Source of the DNA: an uncultured Lachnospiraceae bacterium | GTDB taxonomy: Bacteria; Bacillota; Clostridia; Lachnospirales; Lachnospiraceae | Direction: 5' to 3' | Assembly: GCA_947570615.1 (NCBI GenBank) | Contig: CANOVJ010000026.1 | Span: 1 to 48,863 of the forward strand | DNA length: 48,863 nt | In this document: one piece after another, positions 24,006 through 32,279 of the stretch | Layout of the letters: every line of letters starts with the position of its first letter | Numbering within the stretch: the first letter of the stretch is position 1 | Program-made: the position numbers and the translations under genes | The notes under the pieces: generated by a model | The model's database searches: none | The model's input: only the letters and a program-made list of their open reading frames with translations | What the model was told of the DNA's origin: nothing

Positions 24006-25475
24006 ATGCTGAAAAATATTGTGTTTGCGGATAAGCCGGACGGGGAGGAGCTAAAGGAGCGGTTAAAGAGCGCCAAAAAGAAGCTCTCCGAGCAGCAGAC
24101 CCTTCTGGCGGAGCATAAGATTCCGGTGCTGGTGCTCGTCGAGGGATGGGGAACGGCGGGAAAGGGAAGCGCCATCGGAGAGATCATCCAGAATATCGAT
24201 CCCAGATTCTTTAAGGTGGCGTCCATGGACCGGCCAACCAGGGAAGAGCGCAGGAAGCCGTTTCTCTGCAGATACTTTACAAAGCTCCCGGAGGCGGGGA
24301 AGTTTATGCTTCTGGACTCCGGCTGGATGGACGAGGTGACCGGGCTGTGCCTGCTGGGAAAAATGGACAAAAAGGAATATGAGCGGCGGATCGGCAGTAT
24401 CAGAAGGTTCGAGAGACAGCTCACGGACAACGGTTATCTGCTGATGAAATTTTTCTGTCATATCAGCGAGAAGGAGCAGAGAAAACGCATCGAGGCGCTG
24501 GAGGCGGATATCGATACCTGCTGGCGTGTAGGCGAATATGACCACTGGCAGAACGGGCATTACAAAAAATGTGAGAAGGTGTTCGGAAGGTATATGGAGG
24601 ACACCAATACTCCTTCCGCTCCCTGGTACATCATCGACTCCGGTTCGCGCAAATGGGCCCGGCTCCAGATTCTCGAGACACTGACCCAGGGGATCGAGAT
24701 TGCACTTCAGAACAGGAGCCTGGCGGTGCCGCTTCTGCAGAATGTATTCCCTCTGGAAAAGATGCCCAGGCTTTCCGAGATTCCGCTGGATAAAACCATG
24801 GAGGAGCAGGAGTATAAGGAGGAGCTTGAAAGGCTTCAGAAGCATCTGGGAGAGCTTCACAACCGTCTTTACCGCAAAAGGGTGCCGGTGGTGATCGCCT
24901 ACGAGGGCTGGGACGCGGCGGGAAAGGGCGGAAACATCAAGCGCATCACGGGGGCGCTGGACGCCAGGGGATACGAGGTGCATCCCATCGCAAGCCCGGA
25001 GCCCCACGAGAAGGCCAGGCACTATCTGTGGCGCTTCTGGACCAGACTTCCCAAGGAGGGGCACATCGCCATCTTTGACAGAAGCTGGTATGGCCGGGTG
25101 ATGGTGGAGCGTCTGGAGGGCTTTTGCAGTGAAAACGACTGGAAGCGGGCCTACAACGAAATCAATGAGTTTGAGAAGGAGCTTCATGACTGGGGCGCGG
25201 TGATCATCAAGTTCTGGGTGCAGATCGATAAGGATACCCAGCTTGCGCGCTTTGAGGACCGGCAGAGAACCCCCGGAAAGCAGTGGAAGATCACGGACGA
25301 GGACTGGCGCAACCGGGAAAAATGGGACGAATACGAGGTGGCGGTCAACGAGATGATCCAGAAGACCAGCACTGCCTGGGCCCCCTGGCATATTCTGGAG
25401 TCGGTGGATAAGAAGTACGCCAGGATCAAGGCCCTTAAGATCGTGATCGAGGAGCTGGAGAAGGTCCTGGGCTGA
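24006..25475 (+). CDS. pap: Polyphosphate:AMP phosphotransferase (two-domain PPK2)
   Basis: Class II PPK2 enzymes transfer phosphate from polyphosphate to AMP, giving ADP. The 489-residue protein is a tandem of two PPK2 domains. The first has a P-loop EGWGTAGKGS (46-55), but where active domains have DRSWY it reads LDSGWMDEV. The second has YEGWDAAGKGGN (299-310) and an intact DRSWY (358-362), so the C-terminal domain should be catalytic, as in known two-domain members. An ATG at 23994 is also in frame but is too close to AAAGGG; GGTGAG precedes ATG 24006. It is the last plus-strand gene before the converging corrinoid module. Assignment of the acceptor as AMP is by domain architecture. Confidence 0.85.
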   Translation: MLKNIVFADKPDGEELKERLKSAKKKLSEQQTLLAEHKIPVLVLVEGWGTAGKGSAIGEIIQNIDPRFFKVASMDRPTREERRKPFLCRYFTKLPEAGKFMLLDSGWMDEVTGLCLLGKMDKKEYERRIGSIRRFERQLTDNGYLLMKFFCHISEKEQRKRIEALEADIDTCWRVGEYDHWQNGHYKKCEKVFGRYMEDTNTPSAPWYIIDSGSRKWARLQILETLTQGIEIALQNRSLAVPLLQNVFPLEKMPRLSEIPLDKTMEEQEYKEELERLQKHLGELHNRLYRKRVPVVIAYEGWDAAGKGGNIKRITGALDARGYEVHPIASPEPHEKARHYLWRFWTRLPKEGHIAIFDRSWYGRVMVERLEGFCSENDWKRAYNEINEFEKELHDWGAVIIKFWVQIDKDTQLARFEDRQRTPGKQWKITDEDWRNREKWDEYEVAVNEMIQKTSTAWAPWHILESVDKKYARIKALKIVIEELEKVLG

Positions 25476-25513
25476 ATAAACAGACCATATAGATGCAAAG
25501 GAAACGCATACGG

Positions 25514-25538
25514 GCCGCCCGGTCAGCTCACGGGCGGC
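25514..25538. terminator. GC-rich hairpin between converging genes
   Basis: GCCGCCCG (25514-25521) pairs with CGGGCGGC (25531-25538) around 9 nt, overlapping the reactivase stop codon. No T run follows on either strand, so termination is uncertain. Confidence 0.35.
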
Positions 25539-27910
25539 TCGAAATACATATGTTCCACGTACAGCCGGTTGAAATCCGGGTCGGAAGCCAGGGGGATTTC
25601 CTGTGTGTCCCCGGCAATGCGCGCCGCATCCATCCAGCCGCTTTCTGAGAGGAGCAGAGATGCCGCTCCGGCCAGAGAGGCGTTTCCCACGGCGGTGATT
25701 TTCCCCGCCAGGCAGGCAGGGAGAAGGCCGATGGAGATTGCCCTGTCGCAGTCCAGCTTCAGGCCGAAGCCTCCTGCCAGATAAACCCGGGAGATTTCCC
25801 CGGGGGTGATCCCGAAGCGCAGGCACAGCGTTTCGATTCCCGAGCGCAGAGCGGATTTGGCCAGCTGCAGCTCCCGGATATCCTTTTGGGTGAACACGAT
25901 CTGCTGTCCGTCCGCGGTTTTGGCCAGAGGGAAGCCGCGCTCCCAATAGGTGTCGTCCAGATATCCCGTCTCATCCACCAGCCCCGTCCGGACAAGCTCC
26001 GCCAGAATCTCAAGGGCTCCCGTGCCGCAGATTCCGGTGGGGGGGAGATCTCCGATTGTGCGGACAAGGGCCTGGCCCTCTGTGAGGGTCACATGGCAGA
26101 TGGCTCCCGGAACGCTTCCCGTCCCCCAGGCGATATTGCCGCCTTCGAAGGCCGGGCCGGCCGCCGTGGAGGAGGCGATCATACGGCCATGGCCGCAGAG
26201 GGCAAGCTCCCCGTTGGTGCCCAGGTCGATCAGGAGCCGGCATTCACTGCCCCGGTGCATTCCGCAGTGATACATTCCGGCCACGATATCCCCGCCCACG
26301 AAGGCTGAGACGGAAGGAATGATGCGGACGCGGGCGTTCAGGGAGGCGTTCCCGAGAATGTCCCCGCAGCTTCCCTGGATCATCCCGATGTTGACCGGCG
26401 TAAACGGAAAGACGCCAAGGCCGCTGCAATCGTATTTCATGAGAAGATGGATCATGGTGGTGTTGCCGGAAAGGACGATCTCCTTAAGGGCATCGGGGAA
26501 AATCCCGGCGTCCGCAAGGAGCCGCTCTGCCGCGTCGCTTAAGTCCTGGCGGATACACTGACATAATTCCTGCCCTTTGCCCTGCGTGGAGGCGAGAATG
26601 CGGGAGATCACGTCGGCTCCGAAGCTGCGCTGGCGGTTTAAGAGGGTGTGGGTTTTTATTGAACATGAGGACAGTTCGCGGAGCGTGCTGTCCGTTGTTC
26701 TTTTACCGTTTCCCAGAGGCAGAAGCTGCAGAGCGATGGTGGTAGTCCCGATGTCAACGGCGATACCAAAGGCATCGCCAAAGGTGTTACCAGAGGAGCT
26801 GCCAGAGGCGTTGATATTGGCTTTTCCAGGGGCGCTGCAGACGGCGCTTCCGGGCGCATTTTCCCCCGCAGAGGCCACCAGCATATAGTCGGAGACCGCC
26901 GAAAAACTGGTTTCCCGCTGAAATTTAAGCGCTACCCGCAGGGGCTCCTGGGGATAAGCCTGACAGGCGAGACGAAACCCCGCAGAGAGCTGCTCCTGTG
27001 TAAACAAGCGTCTGTCGGCTTCGGTGACGGGAAGGCTTCCCGCCAGCACCTGCACCTGGCATTTGCCGCAGCTTCCCCTGCCGCCGCAGACTGCGCTGAA
27101 GGACGGATCTTTTCCGGTCAGAGCCTCCATCAGGCTCTGGTGGTCACGGATATACAGCGTAAATGTCGAAGAGGAGGAGTCTGCGGACAGAGCCTTTTCG
27201 GGAGCGGGGGACTCAGAGAGTCCCTCCCCCGCCTGGCTGTGGGGCGACAGGGCGCTCTCCACAACCTCCACCGGCACGTCGGGGACGGATCTCATCTTAC
27301 AGTCCAGGCGGCCGCACTTGCGGCAGTCGTGTTGGTAATTGAATTTGTCCGTGTCCCTGGTCAGGACATAGATCATCGCGCCGCTCTTGACCGGATCGAG
27401 CATATAGCCGGAGGAGAGCTTCATCCCGCACAGCTTTCCGGCCTGTGTCCGTTCAAAGATCAGCTTCTGGGCTGTCATGGGGATGTCCTTTGGGGCGTCC
27501 AGCCTTTTTTCGATTCCCACATGGTACATGGCGCAGAGCTCTTTCAGGTGTGGAAGGGTTTGCCTTTCCAGGGAGGAGAGCGCGCTGTCGGCCATGGCGT
27601 CTGCCAGCATGCCTTTTAAGTATTCCCCTTCCTGAAAAGCCCGGGTGGAAAAATCGCTGATTTTCCCGCCCACGGTGCTGATCACGAACAGAAGGGGGGT
27701 ATCCCCTGGCAGACTGAGAGCCGCGGCGGTCTCATCGTCCACTGCGCCGTACTGCATCAGGAGGACCGGCTCGCACAGGGCGTACATCTGCTCCTCAATC
27801 TGCCGGTATTCCTCCGCCACTTCCTCATAAATTTCGCTGTCCTTATGACAGTCGATCTGATTGAAGACCCATTCTCTGTCGATAGTGACCCTGAGATCTC
27901 TTATTACCAT
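25523..27910 (-). CDS. Corrinoid protein reductive activator (RACo/RamA-like), fused
   Basis: This protein probably reduces inactive Co(II) corrinoid proteins back to Co(I) using ATP. Of 795 residues, 1-215 resemble the methionine-synthase activation-like domain seen in Clostridia and end in a Cys cluster (HDCRKCGRLDC). A linker follows, then a [2Fe-2S] ferredoxin domain with C275, C281, C284 and C316 (AVCGGRGSCGKC). An ASKHA ATPase domain runs from about 382 to the end (AVDIGTTTIALQLL, LIDLGTNGELAL, YLAGGFG). Two segments look extra: a Gly/Ser/Ala-rich stretch at about 350-380, and residues 405-419, which correspond to a palindromic repeat element lying in the gene. It is 43 bp downstream of the corrinoid protein gene, its likely partner. 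Confidence 0.82.
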   Translation of the reverse strand: MVIRDLRVTIDREWVFNQIDCHKDSEIYEEVAEEYRQIEEQMYALCEPVLLMQYGAVDDETAAALSLPGDTPLLFVISTVGGKISDFSTRAFQEGEYLKGMLADAMADSALSSLERQTLPHLKELCAMYHVGIEKRLDAPKDIPMTAQKLIFERTQAGKLCGMKLSSGYMLDPVKSGAMIYVLTRDTDKFNYQHDCRKCGRLDCKMRSVPDVPVEVVESALSPHSQAGEGLSESPAPEKALSADSSSSTFTLYIRDHQSLMEALTGKDPSFSAVCGGRGSCGKCQVQVLAGSLPVTEADRRLFTQEQLSAGFRLACQAYPQEPLRVALKFQRETSFSAVSDYMLVASAGENAPGSAVCSAPGKANINASGSSSGNTFGDAFGIAVDIGTTTIALQLLPLGNGKRTTDSTLRELSSCSIKTHTLLNRQRSFGADVISRILASTQGKGQELCQCIRQDLSDAAERLLADAGIFPDALKEIVLSGNTTMIHLLMKYDCSGLGVFPFTPVNIGMIQGSCGDILGNASLNARVRIIPSVSAFVGGDIVAGMYHCGMHRGSECRLLIDLGTNGELALCGHGRMIASSTAAGPAFEGGNIAWGTGSVPGAICHVTLTEGQALVRTIGDLPPTGICGTGALEILAELVRTGLVDETGYLDDTYWERGFPLAKTADGQQIVFTQKDIRELQLAKSALRSGIETLCLRFGITPGEISRVYLAGGFGLKLDCDRAISIGLLPACLAGKITAVGNASLAGAASLLLSESGWMDAARIAGDTQEIPLASDPDFNRLYVEHMYFEPPVS
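26669..26699. repeat. Palindromic interspersed element, copy C, inside a coding region
   Basis: On the minus strand this stretch reads AACAACGGACAGCACGCTCC and onward, matching copy A (4550-4580) at 28 of 31 positions. GGACAG (26669-26674) pairs with CTGTCC (26688-26693). It is translated in frame as part of the reactivase insert TTDSTLRELSSCSIK. Confidence 0.65.
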
Positions 27911-27953
27911 AATCCCTTCCCCTTTATGCCTGGCCTTTTTTTGGTAAGCCGGC

Positions 27954-28607
27954 TCACGAAGCGTGACTGCGTCTGTTCATGACTGCGTCCCTGGCGGTTT
28001 CCGCGGCGGAGGCCGCATCGGGCGTGTAGTAGTCAGCCCCGATCTCCTGAGCGAAGCTCTCGTTGACGGGAGCACCTCCGATCATCACGATATATTTGTC
28101 CCGCAGTCCCTTTTCCTCCAGCAGATCGATCAGATTCTTCATGCCCGGCATGGTGGTGGTCAGAAGCGCGGACATTCCGATGATATCTGCGCCGATTTCC
28201 TCGGCCTTTGCCAGATAGGCCTCCGGCTCCACATCCACGCCCAGGTCGCACACCTCGAAGCCAGCTCCCTTCAGCATCATGGCCACGAGATTTTTGCCGA
28301 TGTCATGCAGATCGCCCTTTACGGTTCCGATTACGGCCCGGCCTACCGGCTCGTTTCCGATCTCCACAAGCCTGGGCTCCAGAATCGCCATACCGGCGTT
28401 CATGGCCCTCGCGGCTACCAGCACCTCCGGCACAAAGACTTCGTTTCTCTTGAATCTGGCCCCCACGGTCATCATACCGCTCAGTAACCCCTCGTCAAGA
28501 ATGGTCTTTGCGTCGATCCCCTCATCCAGGGCCTGCTGAACCAGCGCTTTCACATTTTTTGCGCGTCCCTTCTGTAAGTATTCAGAAATTTCTTCAATGA
28601 TTGTCAT
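27954..28607 (-). CDS. Cobalamin-binding corrinoid protein (MtaC/MttC family)
   Basis: This is the methyl-carrying shuttle between substrate-specific and acceptor-specific methyltransferases. The 217-residue protein has the N-terminal helical Met-synthase cap domain (about 1-88) and the Rossmann B12 domain (about 90-210). DxHxxG is present as GDLHDIGKN, with D99, H101 and G104, where the His is the lower cobalt ligand. MIGGAPVNESFAQEIGADYY is the usual C-terminal signature. Start ATG 28607 has a near-perfect AGGAGG site. It heads a two-gene unit with the reactivase and is transcribed divergently from the PocR-AraC regulator. Its methyl source is unknown. Confidence 0.92.
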   Translation of the reverse strand: MTIIEEISEYLQKGRAKNVKALVQQALDEGIDAKTILDEGLLSGMMTVGARFKRNEVFVPEVLVAARAMNAGMAILEPRLVEIGNEPVGRAVIGTVKGDLHDIGKNLVAMMLKGAGFEVCDLGVDVEPEAYLAKAEEIGADIIGMSALLTTTMPGMKNLIDLLEEKGLRDKYIVMIGGAPVNESFAQEIGADYYTPDAASAAETARDAVMNRRSHAS

Positions 28608-28656
28608 ATCGTTACCTCCTGATTTTCAGCTCGCAGATATTTTCAGTTGATCTGCC

Positions 28657-28698
28657 TTTCTTACAGGCATGTAAGAAATATTATAGGTTTGTAAGAAA
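28657..28698. promoter_or_regulatory. AraC-type operator: three copies of TGTAAGAAA
   Basis: TTTCTTACA (28657-28665) and TGTAAGAAA (28670-28678) form a perfect inverted repeat with a 4-bp spacer. A third TGTAAGAAA lies at 28690-28698, exactly 20 bp (about two helical turns) from the second, giving a direct repeat as AraC-family dimers prefer. It sits in the divergent region between the corrinoid gene and the PocR-AraC gene, so this regulator is the natural candidate. Confidence 0.65.
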
Positions 28699-28771
28699 TT
28701 TGTTTTTGTATTTTTTTCAGATTTGTGGTACTTTTATTGTATCTTATCACAGGTAAGACGGGGGAGTAAGC

Positions 28772-30022
28772 TTGAAACCTTATTTATACACTATTATTGA
28801 AAAGGAACGGCTGGCGGAGATGCTGGACACCTTTTATCACTGCATGGATATTCCCATCCAGGTGTTGGACGGCGAGGGACAGATTCTCCTGGCCTGCGGG
28901 GAGACCACCACGTACTGCTCCCTTTTTAAAAAGCGCCTCACACAGGCCGACAGCTGCCGGCAGCTTCACGCCAGCGCCAGCAAAAAGGCCATCGATCTGG
29001 GGGAGCCCTACATCTTTTCCTGCCACGCCAGCCTGAACCATATCGTGTTTCCGCTGATCAGCCGTAATGCGCTCATGGGCTCTGTGCTGGCGGGCCCGTT
29101 TCTGATGGACGAACCGGACTCCGTGCTGATTGAGGACATCGCCAGACGCTATCCCTTTACCACCTCGGAGCTTCTGGAAATGTACGACGAATCAAAGTCT
29201 CTGCGGGTGGTTCCTCCGGCCAGGGTGACCCATTTAAGCCGTATGATCTTTTATATGTTTTCAGGCCTGATCTCCGAGGGCAGGCAGCAGCTTCTGATCA
29301 ACCGCAATAAGCTTCACCAGCAGAATCGTATCAGCGAAACCATACAGATGTACAAGTCCTCCGGCCAGGCGCCTGTGCAGGCTTATCCCTACGAGAAGGA
29401 GCGGCAGCTGATCACCAAGCTGAAAACGGGGGATGTGCCGAAGGCCAAGGCGCTTTTAAACGAGCTTCTGGGCTATGTCTTCTTCTCCGAGGGAAGCAAT
29501 CTGGAGATCGTAAAGTCCCGCGCCCTGGAGATCTGCGCCCTGCTCTCCCGGGCCGCCATCGAGGGGGGAGCCACCAGCGACAGCATCCTGAAGGTGAACA
29601 ACCAGCTTCTGACTGTGATCCCGTCCACCAGAAACATGGACGATCTGTGCTATAAGCTCCAGGAGGCCATCGATGTATTCAACGACTGCATGTTTGAGTC
29701 GGTCCCCTCCGCCAACAATGAGCTGGTAAAAAAGGCGGTTCACTATATTTCCCGAAATTACGCCCTTCCCGTGACCCTGGAGAGCGTTGCGGCCCACGTG
29801 CACTTAAATCCCTCCTATTTCTCCACCATGTTCCGGCAGGCCACCGGCTCCACCTTCAAGGAGTATCTGAGCATGGTCCGGGTGGAGGAGAGCAAGCGCC
29901 TTCTGGCCAACACGGATTACTCGCTGATCGATATTGCGGTGGCCACAGGGTTTCAGGATCAGAGCTATTTTTCCAAGGTCTTTAAAAGGTATACGGGGCT
30001 CACGCCGGGTCAGTACCGGTAA
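28772..30022 (+). CDS. AraC-family regulator with PocR sensory domain
   Basis: This transcription factor probably activates the flanking corrinoid module. Of 416 residues, about 5-170 form a PocR-type ligand-binding domain (ERLAEMLDTFYHCMDIPIQVLD, then Cys-rich CSLFKKRL and CHASLNHIVFPL). A helical linker follows, and the last 100 residues are two helix-turn-helix motifs of the AraC type (VAAHVHLNPSYFSTMFRQAT; IAVATGFQDQSYFSKVFKRY). Translation starts at TTG 28772 behind GGGGGAG. PocR domains occur in regulators of propanediol and methyl-donor use; the ligand here is unknown. It is divergent from the corrinoid gene, and its 3' end overlaps the converging MtaA-like gene by 13 bp. Confidence 0.9.
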   Translation: MKPYLYTIIEKERLAEMLDTFYHCMDIPIQVLDGEGQILLACGETTTYCSLFKKRLTQADSCRQLHASASKKAIDLGEPYIFSCHASLNHIVFPLISRNALMGSVLAGPFLMDEPDSVLIEDIARRYPFTTSELLEMYDESKSLRVVPPARVTHLSRMIFYMFSGLISEGRQQLLINRNKLHQQNRISETIQMYKSSGQAPVQAYPYEKERQLITKLKTGDVPKAKALLNELLGYVFFSEGSNLEIVKSRALEICALLSRAAIEGGATSDSILKVNNQLLTVIPSTRNMDDLCYKLQEAIDVFNDCMFESVPSANNELVKKAVHYISRNYALPVTLESVAAHVHLNPSYFSTMFRQATGSTFKEYLSMVRVEESKRLLANTDYSLIDIAVATGFQDQSYFSKVFKRYTGLTPGQYR

Positions 30023-31011
30023 AATTCCTCCACAGCCTGGAAAAACGCGTCCAGGTTTTCCGGCGGTGTGGCCGGCGGGATATCGCACCCGGAAGCGATC
30101 GCGAAGTTGGGATACTTACAGCAGCGCTCCATCAGGGCCCTGGTTTCATTTCGGATGATTTCCGGCGTGCCGTTTCTCAGGATCCCCGCGGGATCGATAT
30201 TTCCCATCACCAGGCTTGTGGAGGGAAGAGCCTTCAGCGCCTCCTCCAGGTCGATGGCGTTGCCCATACTGTAGACCCGGGCGTCGATCTCGCGGATCTT
30301 CTCCATAATGGGCGTGACGTTGCCGCAGTTGTGGTACACGAAAAGGAAATTCTCATCCTCCACGGCCTCTCTGATCTTCTGCACCCAGGGAGTGGAAAAT
30401 TCTTCGATCAGATTCGGGGATAGCAGACCGGCGGCAGGCTCTGCCAGCACAAGGCCGTCGGCCCCCGCTTCTTTGAATGCGACGGCGTATTCTGTGAGAA
30501 ACGCCGTGGCCTTTTCCAGCACCGTCTCCACCATCTCCGGCTCCTCGTAGCACAGAATCATGATTTCCGTCATATCCAGGAGCCTTCCGGCCAGAGAGTA
30601 GGGACCGATCATTCCGGCCAGCACCGGGCGGTCTGTGATCAGGGCTTTGGCTTCCCGGATGCCCTTTATGCACTCCCCGGATCTTCCCGCGCCCACCCGG
30701 GGGACGGCGAGAGCCTGCGCGTCTTCTTCGGTCTCAATCAGCGTCCCGCAGACGGTGGGAACCTCCTCGCTGTTGTAGCGCACCTGCGCGCCGAAAGCCT
30801 GCGCCTCCACGGACAGATCCATCAGACTTACCGCCGCGCCCATGTCATATCGCCGGGCAATGGCTTCCATACAGAGGGCCTGGAGATGGCCGTCCTTTAC
30901 CAGCTCCTCCACGGTATGGCCGATCAGGGCCGCACCCGGAAAGGAGAGGATGGGAAGGGGTTTTTTGACGGGGGAATCGATGTATTCTTTCAGCCAGAGA
31001 TTCATGTTCAT
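30010..31011 (-). CDS. MtaA/CmuA-type corrinoid methyltransferase (UroD superfamily)
   Basis: The 333-residue TIM-barrel protein belongs to the uroporphyrinogen-decarboxylase superfamily branch of methylcobamide methyltransferases. It has the full zinc-binding set of MtaA: H227 and C229 in YHNCGN, and C309 in ASGCDIPP. Such enzymes activate a thiol or another nucleophile and accept the methyl group from the corrinoid protein, so it is the likely second methyltransferase. In a bacterium the acceptor is uncertain. It lies 30 bp downstream of the other UroD-family gene in one minus-strand unit. It is not a haem-pathway decarboxylase, since no haem genes are nearby and the zinc motif is intact. 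Confidence 0.82.
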   Translation of the reverse strand: MNMNLWLKEYIDSPVKKPLPILSFPGAALIGHTVEELVKDGHLQALCMEAIARRYDMGAAVSLMDLSVEAQAFGAQVRYNSEEVPTVCGTLIETEEDAQALAVPRVGAGRSGECIKGIREAKALITDRPVLAGMIGPYSLAGRLLDMTEIMILCYEEPEMVETVLEKATAFLTEYAVAFKEAGADGLVLAEPAAGLLSPNLIEEFSTPWVQKIREAVEDENFLFVYHNCGNVTPIMEKIREIDARVYSMGNAIDLEEALKALPSTSLVMGNIDPAGILRNGTPEIIRNETRALMERCCKYPNFAIASGCDIPPATPPENLDAFFQAVEEFYRY

Positions 31012-31041
31012 TGCCTGCTACCTGCCTTTCGTTTGGTTTTA

Positions 31042-32112
31042 TTAACATTTGCCTTTCTTATATTCGTGACATGCTTCCACATAAGCCAGTATATTTTCCA
31101 TGGGGACTTCCGGCTCCAGCATATGGGTGGGAGCCACCATGAGGCCTCCTTTTTCCCCGGCAATATCCAGATTTCTCCAGACAGCCTCCTTCACCTCCCG
31201 GGGCGTTCCGTGAGGCATGACGCTCTGGGTTCCGATGGTTCCGTGGAAGGAGAGCTTATCGCCATATTTCCGGCAGATTTCCTCAAAATCCATGCATTCG
31301 CTCTGGATGGGGTTTAAGACGTCGATCCCGGCTCCGATCAGGTGAGGAATAAACGGCTCAATGTAACCGCAGGAGTGATAAAAGATGATCACCTCGGGGT
31401 TGAGGGATTTTGAAAAATCAATCAGCTCCTTCAGTCTGGGCTTAATCCATCTGCAGTAGAGCTCCTCGCTCATCATGATCGTGTGCTGCATGCCGATATC
31501 GTCTCCGAAGAACAGTACGTCCACCCCGGCGCGGACAAAAGCTTCCGCCCGTATTTTCGCCATTTCCAGCGCCTTGTCGAAGATAAATTCCGCGATCTCA
31601 TTTTCCTCCATCATGTCGCAGAAGAGCTCCTCCATGCTTCTCAGATACCAGGAAATCTCCCAGAGAGTTACCTGCATGTCTCCAAGCGCAATCAGATCGT
31701 TCTTTCTGGCCTCCTCCACCTGTAAGCGCTGGTGGTCTTTATGGCCGTTGGCATAGTCGGGAAAGGGATAAGCTTTCAGCTCCTCCAGGGTTTCCATGTG
31801 CTCGAGGGGATGCCGCATGTAGGTCATGTGCATACTGTTCACGGAGGGCTCGTGGCCGATACCCCACTGGTCTATGCGGCCGTCCTCCGCCAGAGGAGGA
31901 TTAAAATAAGAGAGGTACTTTTTCGGATCGTGATCCGCCAGACGGATATCCTCAATATACTTCCATGGAAATCCAAAATATTCTCTGTAATTTGAAGTCC
32001 CGAACCGCTCCTTTACCTGCTTCTGCAGATACGGGCAGAGGTTGAACTCAACAGGTACCCGTTCATAGCCCGTTTTTCTGATCAGGGATAAAAAATTTTC
32101 TCTGTTAGTCAT
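31042..32112 (-). CDS. UroD-family methyltransferase, candidate substrate-specific enzyme
   Basis: The 356-residue protein has the UroD fold. It keeps H246 and C248 in FYHSCGYIEPF, but the position of the third zinc ligand reads APTHMLEPEVPMEN, with His330 and no Cys. This variant is common in UroD-like proteins beside corrinoid genes whose substrates are mostly unassigned. No MttB-type or other methyltransferase I is present in the module, so I infer that this one demethylates the substrate. I start at ATG 32112 (MTNRENFLSLI) because family members start here and AAAGGAAC lies upstream; the frame stays open for 48 further codons. It is the first gene of a unit with the MtaA-like gene. Confidence 0.75.
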   Translation of the reverse strand: MTNRENFLSLIRKTGYERVPVEFNLCPYLQKQVKERFGTSNYREYFGFPWKYIEDIRLADHDPKKYLSYFNPPLAEDGRIDQWGIGHEPSVNSMHMTYMRHPLEHMETLEELKAYPFPDYANGHKDHQRLQVEEARKNDLIALGDMQVTLWEISWYLRSMEELFCDMMEENEIAEFIFDKALEMAKIRAEAFVRAGVDVLFFGDDIGMQHTIMMSEELYCRWIKPRLKELIDFSKSLNPEVIIFYHSCGYIEPFIPHLIGAGIDVLNPIQSECMDFEEICRKYGDKLSFHGTIGTQSVMPHGTPREVKEAVWRNLDIAGEKGGLMVAPTHMLEPEVPMENILAYVEACHEYKKGKC

Positions 32113-32279
32113 ATCGGTATCGTTCCTTTCTGTGATTTGTGGGCTGCTCCCAGATACAGAATAGAAGACTTTCAGCTGCAGGTCTGGTAATTTCTTTCTT
32201 GTTTTTGGAATTTTATTGGAACCGGAGAATATTGTCTCCATAAATGGGAGAGGCACTTCACAGAGCAGAGGCAGTTAAA

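Noticed and set aside
24063-25946. Long minus-strand frame (627 codons) across the polyphosphate phosphotransferase gene
   Set aside because: It is a shadow of two real genes, with Pro/Arg/Leu-rich composition and no family features.
28680-28690. TATAAT on the minus strand between the operator half-sites as the corrinoid-operon promoter
   Set aside because: There is no -35 box at a usable distance, and activator sites would lie downstream of it; a promoter nearer the gene fits better.
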